Assembly (NCBI GenBank): GCA_032622095.1
Contig: CP136063.1
Span: forward strand, 280,851,426-280,915,425
DNA from: Siphonodentalium dalli
Taxonomy: Eukaryota > Mollusca > Scaphopoda > Gadilida > Siphonodentaliidae
Reading direction: 5' to 3'
Length of the DNA: 64,000 nucleotides
The stretch's first letter is position 1. Every line of letters starts with the position of its first letter. Under the pieces are notes generated by a model that did no database searches, was not told where the DNA came from, and was given only the letters and a program-made list of their open reading frames with translations. Positions 23,081 to 39,141 of this stretch are shown here, piece by piece. Made by a program: the position numbers and the translations under genes.

Positions 23081-26000
23081 TTATCCAGGCTGATTGATAA
23101 TATTATCACACGATTACATGTTTCTTATCCAGGCTGATTGATAATATTATCACACGATTACATGTTTCTTATCCAGGCTGATTGATAATATTATCACACG
23201 ATTACATGTTTCTTATCCAGGCTGATTGATAATATTATCACACGATTACATGTTTCTTATCCAGGTTGATTGATAATATTATCACACGATTACATGTTTC
23301 TTATCCAGGTTGATTGATAATATTATCACACGATTACATGTTTCTTATCCAGGTTGATTGATAATATTATCACACGATTACATGTTTCTTATCCAGGTTG
23401 ATTGATAATATTATCACACGATTACATGTTTATTATCCAGGTTGATTGATAATATTATCACACGATTACATGTTTCTTATCCAGGCTGATTGATAATATT
23501 ATCACACGATTACATGTTTCTTATCCAGGCTGATTGATAATATTATCACACGATTACATGTTTCTTATCCAGGCTGATTGGTAATATTATCACACGATTA
23601 CATGTTTCTTATCCAGGCTGATTGATAATATTATCACACGATTACATGTTTCTTATCCAGGCTGATTGATAATATTATCACACGATTACATGTTTCTTAT
23701 CCAGGCTGATTGATAATATTATCACACGATTACATGTTTCTTATCCAGGTTGATTGATAATATTATCACACGATTACATGTTTCTTATCCAGGTTGATTG
23801 ATAATATTATCACACGATTACATGTTTCTTATCCAGGCTGATTGATAATATTATCACACGATTACATGTTTCTTATCCAGGTTGATTGATAATATTATCA
23901 CACGATTACATGTTTCTTATCCAGGCTGATTGATAATATTATCACACGATTACATGTTTCTTATCCAGGCTGATTGGTAATATTATCACACGATTACATG
24001 TTTCTTATCCAGGCTGATTGATAATATTATCACACGATTACATGTTTCTTATCCAGGCTGAATGATAATATTATCACACGATTACATGTTTCTTATCCAG
24101 GCTGATTGATAATATTATCACACGATTACATGTTTCTTATCCAGGTTGATTGATAATATTATCACACGATTACATGTTTCTTATCCAGGCTGATTGATAA
24201 TATTATCACACGATTACATGTTTCTTATCCAGGCTGATTGATAATATTATCACACGATTACATGTTTCTTATCCAGGTTGATTGATAATATTATCACACG
24301 ATTACATGTTTCTTATCCAGGTTGATTGATAATATTATCACACGATTACATGTTTCTTATCCAGGCTGATTGATAATATTATCACACGATTACATGTTTC
24401 TTATCCAGGTTGATTGATAATATTATCACACGATTACATGTTTCTTATCCAGGCTGATTGATAATATTATCACACGATTACATGTTTCTTATCCAGGCTG
24501 ATTGATAATATTATCACACGATTACATGTTTCTTATCCAGGCTGATTGATAATATTATCACACGATTACATGTTTCTTATCCAGGCTGATTGATAATATT
24601 ATCACACGATTACATGTTTCTTATCCAGGCTGATTGATAATATTATCACACGATTACATGTTTCTTATCCAGGCTGATTGATAATATTATCACACGATTA
24701 CATGTTTCTTATCCAGGTTGATTGATAATATTATCACACGATTACATGTTTATTATCCAGGCTGATTGATAATATTATCACACGATTACATGTTTATTAT
24801 CCAGGTTGATTGATAATATTATCACACGATTACATGTTTATTATCCAGGCTGATTGATAATATTATCACACGATTACATGTTTCTTATCCAGGTTGATTG
24901 ATAATATTATCACACGATCACATGTTTCTTATCCAGGCTGATTGATAATATTATCACACGATTACATGTTTCTTATCCAGGTTGATTGATAATATTATCA
25001 CACGATTACATGTTTCTTATCCAGGCTGATTGATAATATTATCACACGATTACATGTTTCTTATCCAGGCTGATTGATAATATTATCACACGATTACATG
25101 TTTCTTATCCAGGTTGATTGATAATATTATCACACGATTACATGTTTCTTATCCAGGTTGATTGATAATATTATCACACGATTACATGTTTCTTATCCAG
25201 GCTGATTGATAATATTATCACACGATTACATGTTTCTTATCCAGGCTGATTGATAATATTATCACACGATTACATGTTTATTATCCAGGCTGATTGATAA
25301 TATTATCACACGATTACATGTTTCTTATCCAGGTTGATTGATAATATTATCACACGATTACATGTTTCTTATCCAGGCTGATTGATAATATTATCACACG
25401 ATTACATGTTTCTTATCCAGGCTGATTGATAATATTATCACACGATTACATGTTTCTTATCCAGGCTGATTGATAATATTATCACACGATTACATGTTTC
25501 TTATCCAGGCTGATTGATAATATTATCACACGATTACATGTTTCTTATCCAGGTTGATTGATAATATTATCACCCGATTACATGTTTCTTATCCAGGCTG
25601 ATTGATAATATTATCACACGATTACATGTTTCTTATCCAGGTTGATTGATAATATTATCACACGAATACATGTTTCTTATCCAGGTTGATTGATACTATT
25701 ATCACACGATTACATGTTTCTTATCCAGGCTGATTGATAATATTATCACACGATTACATGTTTCTTATCCAGGCTGATTGATAATATTATCACACGATTA
25801 CATGTTTCTTATCCAGGTTGATTGATAATATTATCACACGATTACATGTTTCTTATCCAGGCTGATTGATAATATTATCACACGATTACATGTTTCTTAT
25901 CCAGGTTGATTGATAATATTATCACACGATTACATGTTTCTTATCCAGGTTGATTGATAATATTATCACACGATTACATGTTTCTTATCCAGGCTGATTG

Positions 26001-27929
26001 ATAATATTATCACACGATTACATGTTTCTTATCCAGGTTGATTGATAATATTATCACACGATTACATGTTTCTTATCCAGGCTGATTGGTAATATTATCA
26101 CACGATTACATGTTTCTTATCCAGGTTGATTGATAATATTATCACACGATTACATGTTTCTTATCCAGGCTGATTGATAATATTATCACACGATTACATG
26201 TTTCTTATCCAGGTTGATTGATAATATTATCACACGATTACATGTTTCTTATCCAGGTTGATTGGTAATATTATCACACGATTACATGTTTCTTATCCAG
26301 GTTGATTGATAATATTATCACACGATTACATGTTTCTTATCCAGGTTGATTGATAATATTATCATACGATTACATGTTTCTTATCCAGGTTGATTGATAA
26401 TATTATCACACGATTACATGTTTCTTATCCAGGCTGATTGATAATATTATCACACGATTACATGTTTCTTATCCAGGTTGATTGATAATATTATCACACG
26501 ATTACATGTTTCTTATCCAGGTTGATTGATAATATTATCACACGATTACATGTTTCTTATCCAGGCTGATTGGTAATATTATCACACGATTACATGTTTC
26601 TTATCCAGGCTGATTGATAATATTATCACACGATTACATGTTTCTTATCCAGGTTGATTGATAATATTATCACACGATTACATGTTTCTTATCCAGGCTG
26701 ATTGATAATATTATCACACGATTACATGTTTCTTATCCAGGCTGGTTGATAATATTATCACACGATTACATGTTTCTTATCCAGGTTGATTGATAATATT
26801 ATCACACGATTACATGTTTCTTATCCAGGTTGATTGATAATATTATCACACGATTACATGTTTCTTATCCAGGTTGATTGATAATATTATCACACGATTA
26901 CATGTTTCTTATCCAGGTTGATTGATAATATTATCACACGATTACATGTTTCTTATCCAGGTTGATTGATAATATTATCACACGATTACATGTTTCTTAT
27001 CCAGGCTGATTGATAATATTATCACACGATTACATGTTTCTTATCCAGGTTGATTGATAATATTATCACATGATTACATGTTTCTTATCCAGGTTGATTG
27101 ATAATATTATCACACGATTACATGTTTCTTATCCAGGCTGATTGATAATATTATCACACGATTACATGTTTCTTATCCAGGTTGATTGATAATATTATCA
27201 CACGATTACATGTTTCTTATCCAGGTTGATTGATAATATTATCACACGATTACATGTTTCTTATCCAGGTTGATTGATAATATTATCACACGATTACATG
27301 TTTCTTATCCAGGCTGATTGATAATATTATCACACGATTACATGTTTCTTATCCAGGCTGATTGATAATATTATCACACGATTACATGTTTCTTATCCAG
27401 GCTGATTGATAATATTATCACACGATTACATGTTTCTTATCCAGGCTGATTGATAATATTATCACACGATTACATGTTTCTTATCCAGGTTGATTGATAA
27501 TATTATCACACGATTACATGTTTCTTATCCAGGTTGATTGATAATATTATCACACGATTACATGTTTCTTATCCAGGCTGATTGATAATATTATCACACG
27601 ATTACATGTTTCTTATCCAGGCTGATTGATAATATTATCACACGATTACATGTTTCTTATCCAGGTTGATTGATAATATTATCACACGATTACATGTTTC
27701 TTTTCCAGGTTGATTGATAATATTATCACACGATTACATGTTTCTTATCCAGGTTGATTGATAATATTATCACACGATTACATGTTTCTTATCCAGGTTG
27801 ATTGATAATATTATAACACGATTACATGTTTCTTATCCAGGCTGATTGATAATATTATCACACGATTACATGTTTCTTATCCAGGTTGATTGATAATATT
27901 ATCACACGATTACATGTTTCTTATCCAGG

Positions 27930-28480
27930 CTGATTGATAATATTATAACACGATTACATGTTTCTTATCCAGGTTGATTGATAATATTATCACACGATTA
28001 CATGTTTCTTATCCAGGTTGATTGATAATATTATCACACGATTACATGTTTCTTATCCAGGTTGATTGATAATATTATAACACGATTACATGTTTCTTAT
28101 CCAGGCTGATTGATAATATTATCAGACGATTACACGTTTCTTATCCAGGTTGATTGATAATATTATCACACGATTACATGTTTCTTATCCAGGCTGATTG
28201 ATAATATTATCACACGATTACATGTTTATTATCCAGGTTGATTGATAATATTATCACACGATTACATGTTTCTTATCCAGGTTGATTGATAATATTATCA
28301 CACGATTACATGTTTCTTATCCAGGTTGATTGATAATATTATAACACGATTACATGTTTCTTATCCAGGCTGATTGATAATATTATCAGACGATTACACA
28401 TTTCTTATCCAGGTTGATTGATAATATTATCACACGATTACATGTTTATTATCCAGGTTGATTGATAATATTATCACACG
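27930..28480. repeat. Local 264-bp (six-unit) higher-order duplication in the satellite
   Basis: The rare ATAACACG variant at about 28075 and 28339 is each time followed by a unit with CAGACGATTACAC, 264 bases apart. This marks a tandem copy of six units; earlier ATAACACG units at about 27811 and 27943 are three units apart. Confidence 0.6.
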
Positions 28481-31400
28481 ATTACATGTTTCTTATCCAG
28501 GTTGATTGATAATATTATCACACGATTACATGTTTCTTATCCAGGCTGATTGATAATATTATCACACGATTACATGTTTCTTATCCAGGTTGATTGATAA
28601 TATTATCACACGATTACATGTTTCTTATCCAGGTTGATTGATAATATTATCACACGATTACATGTTTCTTATCCAGGTTGATTGATAATATTATCACACG
28701 ATTACATGTTTCTTATCCAGGCTGATTGATAATATTATCATACGATTACATGTTTCTTATCCAGGTTGATTGATAATATTATCACACGATTACATGTTTC
28801 TTATTCAGGCTGATTGATAATATTATCACACGATTACATGTTTCTTATCCAGGTTGATTGATAATATTATCACACGATTACATGTTTCTTATCCAGGCTG
28901 ATTGATAATATTATCACACGATTACATGTTTCTTATCCAGGTTGATTGATAATATTATCACACGATTACATGTTTCTTATCCAGGTTGATTGATAATATT
29001 ATCACACGATTACATGTTTCTTATCCAGGCTGATTGATAATATTATCACACGATTACATGTTTCTTATCCAGGTTGATTGATAATATTATCACACGATTA
29101 CATGTTTCTTATCCAGGTTGATTGATAATATTATCACACGATTACATGTTTATTATCCAGGTTGATTGATAATATTATCACACGATTACATGTTTCTTAT
29201 CCAGGTTGATTGATAATATTATCACACGATTACATGTTTCTTATCCAGGTTGATTGATAATATTATCACACGATTACATGTTTCTTATCCAGGCTGATTG
29301 ATAATATTATCACACGATTACATGTTTCTTATCCAGGCTGATTGGTAATATTATCACACGATTACATGTTTCTTATCCAGGTTGATTGATAATATTATCA
29401 CACGATTACATGTTTCTTATCCAGGCTGATTGGTAATATTATCACACGATTACATGTTTCTTATCCAGGTTGATTGATAATATTATCACACGATTACATG
29501 TTTCTTATCCAGGCTGATTGGTAATATTATCACACGATTACATGTTTCTTATCCAGGTTGATTGATAATATTATCACACGATTACATGTTTCTTATCCAG
29601 GTTGATTGATAATATTATCACACGATTACATGTTTCTTATCCAGGTTGATTGATAATATTATCACACGATTACATGTTTCTTATCCAGGTTGATTGATAA
29701 TATTATCACACGATTACATGTTTCTTATCCAGGTTGATTGATAATATTATCACACGATTACATGTTTCTTATCCAGGTTGATTGATAATATTATCACACG
29801 ATTACATGTTTCTTATCCAGGCTGATTGATAATATTATCACACGATTACATGTTTCTTATCCAGGCTGATTGATAATATTATCACACGATTACATGTTTC
29901 TTATCCAGGTTGATTGATAATATTATCACACGATTACATGTTTCTTATCCAGGCTGATTGATAATATTATCACACGATTACATGTTTCTTATCCAGGTTG
30001 ATTGATAATATTATCACACGATTACATGTTTCTTATCCAGGCTGATTGATAATATTATCACACGATTACATGTTTCTTATCCAGGTTGATTGATAATATT
30101 ATCACACGATTACATGTTTCTTATCCAGGTTGATTGATAATATTATCACGCGATTACATGTTTCTTATCCAGGTTGATTGATAATATTATCACACGATTA
30201 CATGTTTCTTATCCAGGCTGATTGATAATATTATCACACGATTACATGTTTCTTATCCAGGTTGATTGATAATATTATCACACGATTACATGTTTCTTAT
30301 CCAGGTTGATTGATAATATTATCACGCGATTACATGTTTCTTATCCAGGCTGATTGATAATATTATCACACGATTACATGTTTCTTATCCAGCTTGATTG
30401 ATAATATTATCACACGATTACATGTTTCTTATCCAGGCTGATTGATAATATTATCACACGATTACATGTTTCTTATCCAGGCTGATTGATAATATTATCA
30501 CACGATTACATGTTTCTTATCCAGGCTGATTGATAATATTATCACACGATTACATGTTTCTTATCCAGGTTGATTGATAATATTATCACACGATTACATG
30601 TTTCTTATCCAGGCTGATTGATAATATTATCACACGATTACATGTTTCTGATCCAGGCTGATTGATAATATTATCACACGATTACATGTTTCTCATCCAG
30701 GTTGATTGATAATATTATCACACGATTACATGTTTCTTATCCAGGTTGATTGATAATATTATCACACGATTACATGTTTCTTATCCAGGTTGATTGATAA
30801 TATTATCACACGATTACATGTTTATTATCCAGGTTGATTGATAATATTATCACACGATTACATGTTTCTTATCCAGGTTGATTGATAATATTATCACACG
30901 ATTACATGTTTCTTATCCAGGCTGATTGATAATATTATCACATGATTACATGTTTATTATCCAGGCTGATTGATAATATTATCACACGATTACATGTTTA
31001 TTATCCAGGTTGATTGATAATATTATCACACGATTACATGTTTCTTATCCAGGTTGATTGATAATATTATCACACGATTACATGTTTCTTATCCAGGTTG
31101 ATTGATAATATTATCACACGATTACATGTTTCTTATCCAGGCTGATTGATAATATTATCACACGATTACATGTTTCTTATCCAGGTTGATTGATAATATT
31201 ATCACACGATTACATGTTTCTTATCCAGGTTGATTGATAATATTATCACACGATTACATGTTTCTTATCCAGGCTGATTGATAATATTATCACACGATTA
31301 CATGTTTATTATCCAGGCTGATTGATAATATTATCACACGATTACATGTTTCTTATCCAGGCTGATTGATAATATTATCACACGATTTCATGTTTCTTAT

Positions 31401-34400
31401 CCAGGTTGATTGATAATATTATCACACGATTACATGTTTCTTATCCAGGTTGATTGATAATATTATCACACGATTACATGTTTATTATCCAGGTTGATTG
31501 ATAATATTATCACACGATTACATGTTTCTTATCCAGGTTGATTGATAATATTATCACACGATTACATGTTTCTTATCCAGGTCGATTGATAATATTATCA
31601 CACGATTACATGTTTATTATCCAGGTTGATTGATAATATTATCACACGATTACATGTTTCTTATCCAGGTTGATTGATAATATTATCACACGATTACATG
31701 TTTATTATCCAGGCTGATTGATAATATTATCACACGATTACATGTTTCTTATCCAGGTTGATTGATAATATTATCACACGATTACATGTTTCTTATCCAG
31801 GCTGATTGATAATATTATCACACGATTACATGTTTCTTATCCAGGCTGATTGATAATATTATCACACGATTACATGTTTATTATCCAGGTTGATTGATAA
31901 TATTATCACACGATTACATGTTTCTTATCCAGGTTGATTGATAATATTATCACACGATTACATGTTTCTTATCCAGGTTGATTGATAATATTATCACACG
32001 ATTACATGTTTCTTATCCAGGTTGATTGATAATATTATCACACGATTACATGTTTCTTATCCAGGCTGATTGATAATATTATCACACGATTACATGTTTC
32101 TTATCGAGGCTGATTGATAATATTATCACACGATTACATGTTTCTTATCCAGGTTGATTGATAATATTATCACACGATTACATGTTTATTATCCAGGTTG
32201 ATTGATAATATTATCACACGATTACATGTTTCTTATCCAGGCTGATTGATAATATTATCACACGATTACATGTTTATTATCCAGGTTGATTGATAATATT
32301 ATCACACGATTACATGTTTATTATCCAGGTTGATTGATAATATTATCACACGATTACATGTTTCTTATCCAGGTTGATTGATAATATTATCACACGATTA
32401 CATGTTTCTTATCCAGGTTGATTGATAATATTATCACACGATTACATGTTTCTTATCCAGGCTGATTGATAATATTATCACACGATTACATGTTTCTTAT
32501 CCAGGTTGATTGATAATATTATCACACGATTACATGTTTCTTATCCAGGTTGATTGATAATATTATCAGACGATTACATGTTTATTATCCAGGCTGATTG
32601 ATAATATTATCACACGATTACATGTTTCTTATCCAGGCTGATTGATAATATTATCACACGATTACATGTTTATTATCCAGGCTGATTGATAATATTATCA
32701 CACGATTACATGTTTCTTATCCAGGTTGATTGATAATATTATCACACGATTACATGTTTCTTATCCAGGTTGATTGATAATATTATCACACGATTACATG
32801 TTTATTATCCAGGTTGATTGATAATATTATCACACGATTACATGTTTCTTATCCAGGCTGATTGATAATATTATCACACGATTACATGTTTCTTATCCAG
32901 GCTGATTGATAATATTATCACACGATTACATGTTTATTATCCAGGTTGATTGATAATATTATCACACGATTACATGTTTCTTATCCAGGTTGATTGATAA
33001 TATTATCACACGATTACATGTTTCTTATCCAGGTTGATTGATAATATTATCGCACGATTACATGTTTCTTATCCAGGTTGATTGATAATATTATCACACG
33101 ATTACATGTTTCTTATCCAGGTTGATTGATAATATTATCACACGATTACATGTTTCTTATCCAGGCTGATTGATAATATTATCACACGATTACATGTTTC
33201 TTATCCAGGTTGATTGATAATATTATCACACGATTACATGTTTCTTATCCAGGTTGATTGATAATATTATCACACGATTACATGTTTATTATCCAGGTTG
33301 ATTGATAATATTATCACACGATTACATGTTTCTTATCCAGGTTGATTGATAATATTATCACACGATTACATGTTTATTATCCAGGTTGATTGATAATATT
33401 ATCACACGATTACATGTTTCTTATCCAGGCTGATTGATAATATTATCACACGATTACATGTTTCTTATCCAGGTTGATTGATAATATTATCACACGATTA
33501 CATGTTTATTATCCAGGTTGATTGATAATATTATCACACGATTACATGTTTATTATCCAGGTTGATTGATAATATTATCACACGATTACATGTTTATTAT
33601 CCAGGTTGATTGATAATATTATCACACGATTACATGTTTCTTATCCAGGCTGATTGATAATATTATCACACGATTACATGTTTCTTATCCAGGTTGATTG
33701 ATAATATTATCACACGATTACATGTTTATTATCCAGGTTGATTCATAATATTATCACACGATTACATGTTTATTATCCAGGTTGATTGATAATATTATCA
33801 CACGATTACATGTTTCTTATCCAGGTTGATTGATAATATTATCACACGATTACATGTTTCTTATCCAGGTTGATTGATAATATTATCACACGATTACATG
33901 TTTATTATCCAGGTTGATTGATAATATTATCACACGATTACATGTTTCTTATCCAGGCTGATTGATAATATCATCACACGATTACATGTTTCTTATCCAG
34001 GTTGATTGATAATATTATCACACGATTACATGTTTCTTATCCAGGTTATTGATAATATTATCACACGATTACATGTTTATTATCCAGGCTGATTGATAAT
34101 ATTATCACACGATTACATGTGTCTTATCCAGGCTGATTAATAATATTATCACACGATTACATGTTTCTTATCCAGGTTGATTGATAATATTATCACACGA
34201 TTACATGTTTATTATCCAGGTTGATTGATAATATTATCACACGATTACATGTTTCTTATCCAGGCTGATTGATAATATCGTCACACGATTACATGTTTCT
34301 TATCCAGGTTGATTGATAATATTTCACACGATTACATGTTTCTTATCCAGGTTGATTGATAATATTATCACACGATTACATGTTTATTATCCAGGCTGAT

Positions 34401-35879
34401 TGATAATATTATCACACGATTACATGTTTCTTATCCAGGTTGATTGATAATATTATCACACGATTACATGTTTCTTATCCAGGTTGATTGATAATATTAT
34501 CACACGATTACATGTTTCTTATCCAGGTTGATTGATAATATTATCACACGATTATATGTTTCTTATCCAGGCTGATTGATAATATTATGACACGATTACA
34601 TGTTTCTTATCCAGGTTGATTGATAATATTATCACACGATTACATGTTTCTTATCCAGGTTGATTGATAATATTATCACACGATTACATGTTTCTTATCC
34701 AGGCTGATTGATAATATCATCACACGATTACATGTTTCTTATCCAGGTTGATTGATAATATTATCATGCGATTACATGTTTCTTATCCAGGTTGATTGAT
34801 AATATTATCACACGATTACATGTTTCTTATCCAGGTTGATTGATAATATTATCACACGATTACATGTTTCTTATCCAGGTTGATTGATAATATTATCACA
34901 CGATTACATGTTTCTTATCCAGGTTGATTGATAATATTATCACACGATTACATGTTTCTTATCCAGGTTGATTGATAATATTATCACACGATTACATGTT
35001 TCTTATCCAGGTTGATTGATAATATTATCACACGATTACATGTTTCTTATCCAGGCTGATTGATAATATTATCACACGATTACATGTTTCTTATCCAGGT
35101 TGATTGATAATATTATCACACGATTACATGTTTCTTATCCAGGTTGATTGATAATATTATCACACGATTACATGTTTCTTATCCAGGCTGATTGATAATA
35201 TTATCACACGATTACATGTTTCTTATCCAGGCTGATTGATAATATTATAACACGATTACATGTTTCTTATCCAGGTTGATTGATAATATTATCACACGAT
35301 TACATGTTTCTTATCCAGGTTGATTGATAATATTATCACACGATTACATGTTTCTTATCCAGGTTGATTGATAATATTATCACACGATTACATGTTTCTT
35401 ATCCAGGCTGATTGATAATATTATCACACGATTAAATGTTTCTTATCCAGGCTGATTGATAATATTATCACACGATTACATGTTTCTTATCCAGGTTGAT
35501 TGATAATATTATCACACGATTACATGTTTCTTATCCAGGCTGATTGATAATATTATCACACGATTACATGTTTCTTATCCAGGTTGATTGATAATATTAT
35601 CACACGATTACATGTTTATTATCCAGGTTGATTGATAATATTATCACACGATTACATGTTTCTTATCCAGGCTGATTGATAATATTATCACACGATTACA
35701 TGTTTCTTATCCAGGTTGATTGATAATATTATCACACGATTACATGTTTATTATCCAGGCTGATTGATAATATTATCACACGATTACATGTTTCTTATCC
35801 AGGTTGATTGATAATATTATCACACGATTACATGTTTATTATCCAGGCTGATTGATAATATTATCACACGATTACATGT

Positions 35880-37800
35880 TTCTTATCCAGGTTGATTGAT
35901 AATATTATCACACGATTACATGTTTCTTATCCAGGTTGATTGATAATATTATCACACGATTACATGTTTCTTATCCAGGCTGATTGATAATATTATCACA
36001 CGATTACATGTTTCTTATCCAGGTTGATTGATAATATTATCACACGATTACATGTTTCTTATCCAGGCTGATTGATAATATTATCACACGATTACATGTT
36101 TCTTATCCAGGTTGATTGATAATATTATCACACGATTACATGTTTCTTATCCAGGTTGATTGATAATATTATCACACGATTACATGTTTCTTATCCAGGC
36201 TGATTGATAATATTATCACACGATTACATGTTTCTTATCCAGGTTGATTGATAATATTATCACACGATTACATGTTTCTTATCCAGGCTGATTGATAATA
36301 TTATCACACGATTACATGTTTCTTATCCAGGTTGATTGATAATATTATCACACGATTACATGTTTCTTATCCAGGTTGATTGATAATATTATCACACGAT
36401 TACATGTTTCTTATCCAGGTTGATTGATAATATTATCACACGATTACATGTTTCTTATCCAGGTTGATTGATAATATTATCACACGATTACATGTTTCAT
36501 ATCCAGGCTGATTGATAATATTATCACACGATTACATGTTTCTTATCCAGGTTGATTGATAATATTATCACACGATTACATGTTTCTTATCCAGGTTGAT
36601 TGATAATATTATCACACGATTACATGTTTCTTATCCAGGCTGATTGATAATATTATCACACGATTACATGTTTCTTATCCAGGTTGATTGATAATATTAT
36701 CACACGATTACATGTTTCTTATCCAGGCTGATTGATAATATTATCACACGATTACATGTTTCTTATCCAGGTTGATTGATAATATTATCACACGATTACA
36801 TGTTTCTTATCCAGGTTGATTGATAATATTATCACACGATTACATGTTTCTTATCCAGGTTGATTGATAATATTATCACACGATTACATGTTTCTTATCC
36901 AGGTTGATTGATAATATTATCACACGATTACATGTTTCTTATCCAGGTTGATTGATAATATTATCACACGATTACATGTTTCTTATCCAGGTTGATTGAT
37001 AATATTATCACACGATTACATGTTTCTTATCCAGGTTGATTGATAATATTATCACACGATTACATGTTTCTTATCCAGGCTGATTGATAATATTATCACA
37101 CGATTACATGTTTCTTATCCAGGTTGATTGATAATATTATCACACGATTACATGTTTCTTATCCAGGCTGATTGATAATATTATCACACGATTACATGTT
37201 TCTTATCCAGGTTGATTGATAATATTATCACACGATTACATGTTTCTTATCCAGGTTGATTGATAATATTATCACACGATTACATGTTTCTTATCCAGGT
37301 TGATTGATAATATTATCACACGATTACATGTTTCTTATCCAGGTTGATTGATAATATTATCACACGATTACATGTTTCTTATCCAGGCTGATTGATAATA
37401 TTATCACACGATTACATGTTTCTTATCCAGGTTGATTGATAATATTATCACACGATTACATGTTTCTTATCCAGGTTGATTGATAATATTATCACACGAT
37501 TACATGTTTCTTATCCAGGTTGATTGATAATATTATCACACGATTACATGTTTCTTATCCAGGTTGATTGATAATATTATCACACGATTACATGTTTCTT
37601 ATCCAGGCTGATTGATAATATTATCACACGATTACATGTTTCTTATCCAGGTTGATTGATAATATTATCACACGATTACATGTTTCTTATCCAGGTTGAT
37701 TGATAATATTATCACACGATTACATGTTTCTTATCCAGGTTGATTGATAATATTATCACACGATTACATGTTTCTTATCCAGGTTGATTGATAATATTAT
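35880..37800. repeat. Local 220-bp (five-unit) higher-order periodicity in the satellite
   Basis: Scoring each unit as C or T at the CAGG[C/T]TG site from 35891 gives TTCTC TTCTC TTTTC TTCTC TTTTT TTCTC TTTTC TTTTC TTTTT. The fifth unit is usually C and the third sometimes C, so the array was amplified here in blocks of five. Confidence 0.6.
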
Positions 37801-38453
37801 CACACGATTACATGTTTATTATCCAGGTTGATTGATAATATTATCACACGATTACATGTTTCTTATCCAGGTTGATTGATAATATTATCACACGATTACA
37901 TGTTTCTTATCCAGGTTGATTGATAATATTATCACACGATTACATGTTTCTTATCCAGGTTGATTGATAATATTATCACACGATTACATGTTTCTTATCC
38001 AGGTTGATTGATAATATTATCACACGATTACATGTTTCTTATCCAGGTTGATTGATAATATTATCACACGATTACATGTTTCTTATCCAGGCTGATTGAT
38101 AATATTATCACACGATTACATGTTTATTATCCAGGTTGATTGATAATATTATCACACGATTACATGTTTCTTATCCAGGTTTTGATTGATAATATTATCA
38201 CACGATTACATGTTTATTATCCAGGTTGATTGATAATATTATCACACGATTACATGTTTCTTATCCAGGTTGATTGATAATATGATCACACGATTACATG
38301 TTTATTATCCAGGTTGATTGATAATATGATCACACGATTACATGTTTATTATCCAGGTTGATTGATAATATTATCACACGATTACATGTTTCTTATCCAG
38401 GTTGATTGATAATATTATCACACGATCACATGTTTCTTATCCAGGCTGATTGG

Positions 38454-38676
38454 TCACCATCGTGTGAACTGTTGGTCACATGGGCAGTTTCCAGAAAAAG
38501 GTATGTGTTCATCTGATATTAAAGGTTCCCTTATGTGCTATAGCTCGGCCACCCCTTCCACCCCAGTCAAATGTGGGCTGTTTCCACAAATCGGTTTGTT
38601 TCCTCGGATGTTAAGCGGGCCACATGTCAACATTAGTCATGACACTAAAATTACCTGGTTCCCAAAATCGCAACTC
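38454..38676. other. Junction between satellite and MITE cluster
   Basis: The last satellite unit breaks off at TGATTGGTCACC. A 90-codon open frame at 38464-38736 continues into the MITE terminus (KITWF... then PNKAST from the transposon) and is not a credible gene. Confidence 0.5.
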
Positions 38677-39076
38677 TTAATATCCCTTACCCAACAAACC
38701 GGCCAAAACCGGCCAAATAAAGCTTCAACAGCCTAAAATATCTTCGGTCTGTCTCAATAGAACCATACAAATATGGATATCATTGGAACCGGCTCCTTGA
38801 CCACATTGTGATAGTTACAGTTATGCCCTGTGCCAATGCATTCTCTTATATAAGCGAGTCGACCATAGGTCGCCTCGCATATATAAGAGAATGCATTGGC
38901 CTAAAATAAATATTTTTTAACACTTTTTACCATTTTTACTTACATTCTTTAACAATTTTATAATTTGTAATGTGTTAAGCCAATGCATTCTCTTATATCT
39001 GCGAGGCGACCTATGGTCGACTCGCATATATAAGAGAATGCATTGGCACAGGGCCCTTCTGTTGGGTAAATCCTAA
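38677..39076. mobile_element. piggyBac-like MITE with paired 67-bp hairpins, degenerate ends
   Basis: Left end TATCCCTTACCCAACAAACC, right end CTGTTGGGTAAATCCTA: degenerate forms of the terminal repeats seen intact at 44466-44857. Between them lie the ACCGGCTCCTTGACCACATT segment, hairpin 1 (38833-38899), an AT spacer with CATTCTTTAACAATTTTATA, and hairpin 2 in inverted orientation (38980-39046). Confidence 0.7.
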
Positions 39077-39141
39077 TATAGAAAATTCCACATGGTATCA
39101 GTTCAATTCAATTTATTCAACTCATCAAATATGACACAACA

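Larger units (their letters stand above)
23081..38453. repeat. 44-bp satellite array, about 349 copies
   Basis: 15,373 bases of a 44-bp unit reading TTATCCAGG[C/T]TGATTG, then ATAATATTATCACACG, then ATTACATGTTT[C/A]. Fifteen units are exactly 660 bases over nearly the whole array. Three small indels stand out (about 34046, 34322, 38180). Most variation is at the two bracketed sites, with rarer changes (TGATTGG, ATAACACG, CAGACG). Each unit contains the perfect palindrome TGATAATATTATCA and one CpG. GC is about 32 percent. No open frame of useful length exists on either strand, since 44 is not a multiple of 3 and stops recur. A pericentromeric or heterochromatic satellite is plausible, but location cannot be told from here. 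Confidence 0.98.

Noticed and set aside
23081-38453. CRISPR array (regular short repeats)
   Set aside because: There are no unique spacers: the whole 44-bp unit repeats. The context is eukaryotic, and no cas genes are present.
23081-38453. Rep-type replication origin (TAATATTA resembles a circovirus or geminivirus nonanucleotide)
   Set aside because: The word is TAATATTAT, not the TAATATTAC-type site, it lacks the usual GC stem, and it repeats hundreds of times with no Rep gene.
38464-38736. 90-codon frame next to the satellite
   Set aside because: It extends into the MITE terminal repeat and has no recognisable domain.
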